From Pseudomonadota bacterium (lineage in GTDB: Bacteria; Pseudomonadota; Gammaproteobacteria; Steroidobacterales; Woeseiaceae), in the NCBI GenBank assembly GCA_022567295.1, contig JADFHE010000022.1, forward strand, positions 1-44,257: DNA of 44,257 nt, read 5' to 3'. The notes beneath the pieces were generated by a model. It searched no databases, was not told the DNA's origin, and saw only the letters and a program-made list of their open reading frames with translations. Made by a program: the position numbers and the translations under genes. Below are positions 42,478 through 44,257 of the stretch, in pieces. How positions within the stretch are numbered: position 1 is the stretch's first letter; every line of letters begins with the position of its first letter.

Positions 42478-43440
42478 CTACTCCGCAGCAGCGTCTCCGG
42501 AAAGGGCGGCATCCAACAGTTCAACCAGTTCATCGCGGCTGTAGCTGTAAGGGCCCCACTGGTTCAGCTGTACTAGCTCATTAAGTTTCGTTTGAATGGT
42601 CCACGCTTGCTCTTCCTCGTTCGGAACGACCATGTAGCGATGCAACGGATTGTCGTCGAACAGAGCATGCATGAACGCTTCGGAAACCTCATCGGGCTCC
42701 TTGTACGCCAGCTCACGCGCGGCTGTCCCTTCATAGGCCTGCTTCATTTCTTCGGTAACTTCGCCGCCTGCCGCTTTCACCTTCTCCATCTCCCGCGACA
42801 CGCTGCTACGACGGATGTTGGACTTGTAGTTGCCGGGTTCCACGACGCTGACTGATACGCCGTGCGGTTCCATTTCGGCGGCTAGTGCATCGGTAAAGGC
42901 CTCGATCCAGTGCTTGCTGCCACTGTACGCGCTGCCGCCCGGCCATGAGAGAGTGCCAGCGATCGACCCGGTGGTAACAATGCGGCCTTTTGATTCGATA
43001 ACGAGTGGCGCGAACGCCTGTGTCGTTCGGTAGACGCCCTCAACATTGACTGCGTACACAAAAGTCTGATCTTCGATCGGTGTTTCGACAACCGTGTCGC
43101 CGCCGCCAACGCCGGCATTGTTAACGAGGCCATACAGGCCCGTGCCCCTCTCTTTGATCATCTCGACAACGGCATCGACCTGGTCCTGCTTGGTCACGTC
43201 GAGTCGAACCGCCGTGATGTTGTCGATCGCATTCAACTCGGCGAGGTCCGCGTCTTTACGCGCACCGGCGTAGACGTGGTAGCCGTTCTCGGCCAGCGTT
43301 TCGGCGAGATGCCGGCCGATGCCAGTGCTGGCTCCCGTAATCAAGATTGACTCGTGATGTTCCGCAACGACGGTCTGCGGCAACCCCAAAAATGCGAATG
43401 TGGCAGCGAGGGCTACGACGAACTGGAGAAGTTTATTCAT
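42478..43440 (-). CDS. Short-chain dehydrogenase/reductase with N-terminal signal peptide
   Basis: This 320-aa protein combines a clear signal peptide (MNKLLQFVVALAATFAFLGL, cleavage near VVAE) with a full SDR domain: TGASTGIG (35-42), LVNNAGVG (105-112), a catalytic Ser in TTGSIAG (S159) and AYSGSKHW (Y172, K176). SDRs reduce or oxidise alcohols and ketones with NAD(P)H, which is cytoplasmic, so export would be surprising; the segment may instead be a membrane anchor. AAGGGATACACC precedes the ATG, which makes this start firm. A start inside the SDR domain would cut the nucleotide motif. Substrate is unknown. The C-terminal extension (about 230-320) is helical and acidic. Confidence 0.88.
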   Translation of the reverse strand: MNKLLQFVVALAATFAFLGLPQTVVAEHHESILITGASTGIGRHLAETLAENGYHVYAGARKDADLAELNAIDNITAVRLDVTKQDQVDAVVEMIKERGTGLYGLVNNAGVGGGDTVVETPIEDQTFVYAVNVEGVYRTTQAFAPLVIESKGRIVTTGSIAGTLSWPGGSAYSGSKHWIEAFTDALAAEMEPHGVSVSVVEPGNYKSNIRRSSVSREMEKVKAAGGEVTEEMKQAYEGTAARELAYKEPDEVSEAFMHALFDDNPLHRYMVVPNEEEQAWTIQTKLNELVQLNQWGPYSYSRDELVELLDAALSGDAAAE

Positions 43441-43539
43441 GGTGTATCCCTTTTCGAATTTTTATCGGTGATGACGCTATCATATGTCGCTCAAATCGTG
43501 CGTCAAGGCAGGCTGGAATTCAGAGCCCTCCACGGTGAT

Positions 43540-43563
43540 GGCCGCTTCTGGCCGAAAGCGGCC
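43540..43563. repeat. Short palindrome, copy A (GGCCGCTT-N8-AAGCGGCC)
   Basis: Perfect 8-bp arms enclose CTGGCCGA. The CCGCTT to AAGCGG core (43542-43561) is 20 bp, the same as copy C at 44074-44093. It lies between the SDR and GFA starts. Confidence 0.6.
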
Positions 43564-43613
43564 GATCCGGTGAGAGGATGCCGACAGTCGCTCGTTGAGA
43601 CATTGGAGTAAAT

Positions 43614-44018
43614 ATGCGAACTGGTGGATGTCAATGTGGCAGTGTGCAGTATGAGTGTGTCGAACAGGCGCTTGAACTATACATCTGCCATTGCAAAGAG
43701 TGTCGCAAGCAATCTGCGTCGGCGTTTGGTATTTCCTTCTTTGTCCCTCGCGCAAGTTTTCGTCTCAGGCGCGGAACACCCCAATTTTGGACAAGAAACA
43801 CGGCTAGCGGACGAAAGCTTGAGTGTGCCTTTTGTCCAGAATGTGGGTCACGCCTCTGGCATCAATCTTCTGGGAAATCTGAGACGATATCAGTGAAGGG
43901 GGGATCTCTGGATGAGCCGGTGGATACCTCGGATGCAGTTCACATCTGGACTTCAAGCAAACTCCCGAGTGTAGTAATACCGGAAGGCACAAGACAATTT
44001 ACCGAAGAACCGGACTGA
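43614..44018 (+). CDS. GFA/CENP-V-domain protein (second copy type)
   Basis: This 134-aa protein is a regular GFA-family member with GGCQCGSVQYE (CxCG), ICHCKECRKQS (CxxC) and CAFCPECGSRLW. These are the zinc-binding motifs of the glutathione-dependent formaldehyde-activating fold. It is cytoplasmic, with no signal, and its reaction is unproven as for most of the family. GGAGTAAAT lies before the ATG. The gene is flanked by short palindromes (43540-43563 and 44025-44049). It is not close in sequence to the GFA protein at 34099-34542, which lacks the first CxCG. Confidence 0.9.
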   Translation: MRTGGCQCGSVQYECVEQALELYICHCKECRKQSASAFGISFFVPRASFRLRRGTPQFWTRNTASGRKLECAFCPECGSRLWHQSSGKSETISVKGGSLDEPVDTSDAVHIWTSSKLPSVVIPEGTRQFTEEPD

Positions 44019-44024
44019 TCTGAC

Positions 44025-44049
44025 TGTCTGCTTTTTCCAAAAGCAGACA
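44025..44049. repeat. Perfect 11-bp inverted repeat, copy B (TGTCTGCTTTT-TCC-AAAAGCAGACA)
   Basis: The 11-bp arms (44025-44035, 44039-44049) are perfect with a 3-nt loop. It starts 7 bp after the GFA stop and may act as a transcript end, but no T-tract follows. Its outer bases and length resemble palindromes A and C, so it may be a diverged family member. Confidence 0.7.
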
Positions 44050-44073
44050 TTAGGCTAGTATTGGGTTCAAGGG

Positions 44074-44093
44074 CCGCTAATGACCCGAAGCGG
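44074..44093. repeat. Short palindrome, copy C (CCGCT-N10-AGCGG)
   Basis: It has 5-bp arms with the same 20-bp span as the copy A core; the right flank GGACATG recalls copy B's GCAGACAT. It lies in the 239 bp after the GFA gene (44019-44257). In that region I see no supported gene, only an ATG at 44169 that stays open to the edge without a ribosome site. Confidence 0.45.
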
Positions 44094-44257
44094 ACATGTT
44101 CGCTGCATTGCCTACACTCTGATCACCTTTTACCGGGGAATTGATTTGAATGCGGACTCCGTGAATAAATGGCTGACACTTTTTGGATAAAGCCCGAAAA
44201 GATATTTTGGTTCGTTGTCACTTTCCGTCGGCAGCTGTTGCGCATGAGTAAATTCAC

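Noticed and set aside
44169..44257. ATG open to the right edge (MADTFWIKPEKIFWF...)
   Set aside because: Only 29 codons are visible with no ribosome-binding site or recognisable motif, so I do not call it a gene.

Overview
The window looks like a chromosomal segment of a Gram-negative gammaproteobacterium. Supporting signs are exported and outer-membrane proteins, a MaeB-type malic enzyme fused to a phosphotransacetylase domain, MtgA, HD-GYP and CPXCG-motif proteins, and a REP-like palindrome of the kind seen in Pseudomonas and Xanthomonadales. The many large secreted hydrolases (sortilin-like, TolB-amidohydrolase, CocE, nuclease) would suit a marine or sediment heterotroph such as Woeseiales, but that lineage is an inference. 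The base composition is moderately GC-rich by eye. I saw no rRNA, tRNA, CRISPR array, insertion sequence or prophage.

Left end (1-5470): a minus-strand catabolic operon. In transcription order it has a CaiB/BaiF CoA-transferase, HyuA, HyuB and a truncated N-carbamoylsarcosine-amidase-like enzyme that runs off the left edge. An AT-rich dyad lies upstream of the first gene. HyuAB plus a carbamoyl amidase is the arrangement expected for opening a hydantoin-type ring and then removing the carbamoyl group. Next (5525-9909) come a SleB-like wall hydrolase, a coiled-coil/HhH protein facing a multi-pass membrane protein, an HD-GYP protein that has lost the His of its HD motif, and a small outer-membrane barrel.

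Centre (9910-23260): maeB, mtgA and a 71-codon membrane-protein gene run on the plus strand. The last gene sits between the mtgA 3' end and a second, frameshifted copy of an mtgA 3' end. Three large minus-strand genes follow: a secreted nuclease with a duplicated N-terminal module, an SLC13/TrkA-C transporter and a sortilin-like Asp-box protein. A small secreted protein with a clear terminator closes this block.

Right half (23290-44257): a prpE-patatin operon diverges from an IorAB-type molybdenum hydroxylase. After these come a small secreted protein, a VOC/CPXCG/CocE plus-strand cluster, a ferric-reductase-like membrane protein, a GFA-cupin pair, a REP element, a TolB-amidohydrolase fusion, a CmcJ/AsaB-like protein, a glutaredoxin-fold protein, a methyltransferase broken by a frameshift, an FAD oxidoreductase, an SDR with a signal peptide, and a second GFA protein among short palindromes.

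The most unusual signals are these: (i) five SD-less minus-strand genes with a -10-like hexamer exactly 6-7 nt before the ATG, suggesting leaderless transcripts; (ii) the mtgA 3'-end remnant behind the 71-codon gene; (iii) the one-base frameshift splitting a winged-helix/methyltransferase gene; (iv) the degenerate HD-GYP and ferric-reductase-like proteins; and (v) related 20-bp palindromes at the right edge. No single wholly new multi-gene system is demonstrated by the sequence alone.
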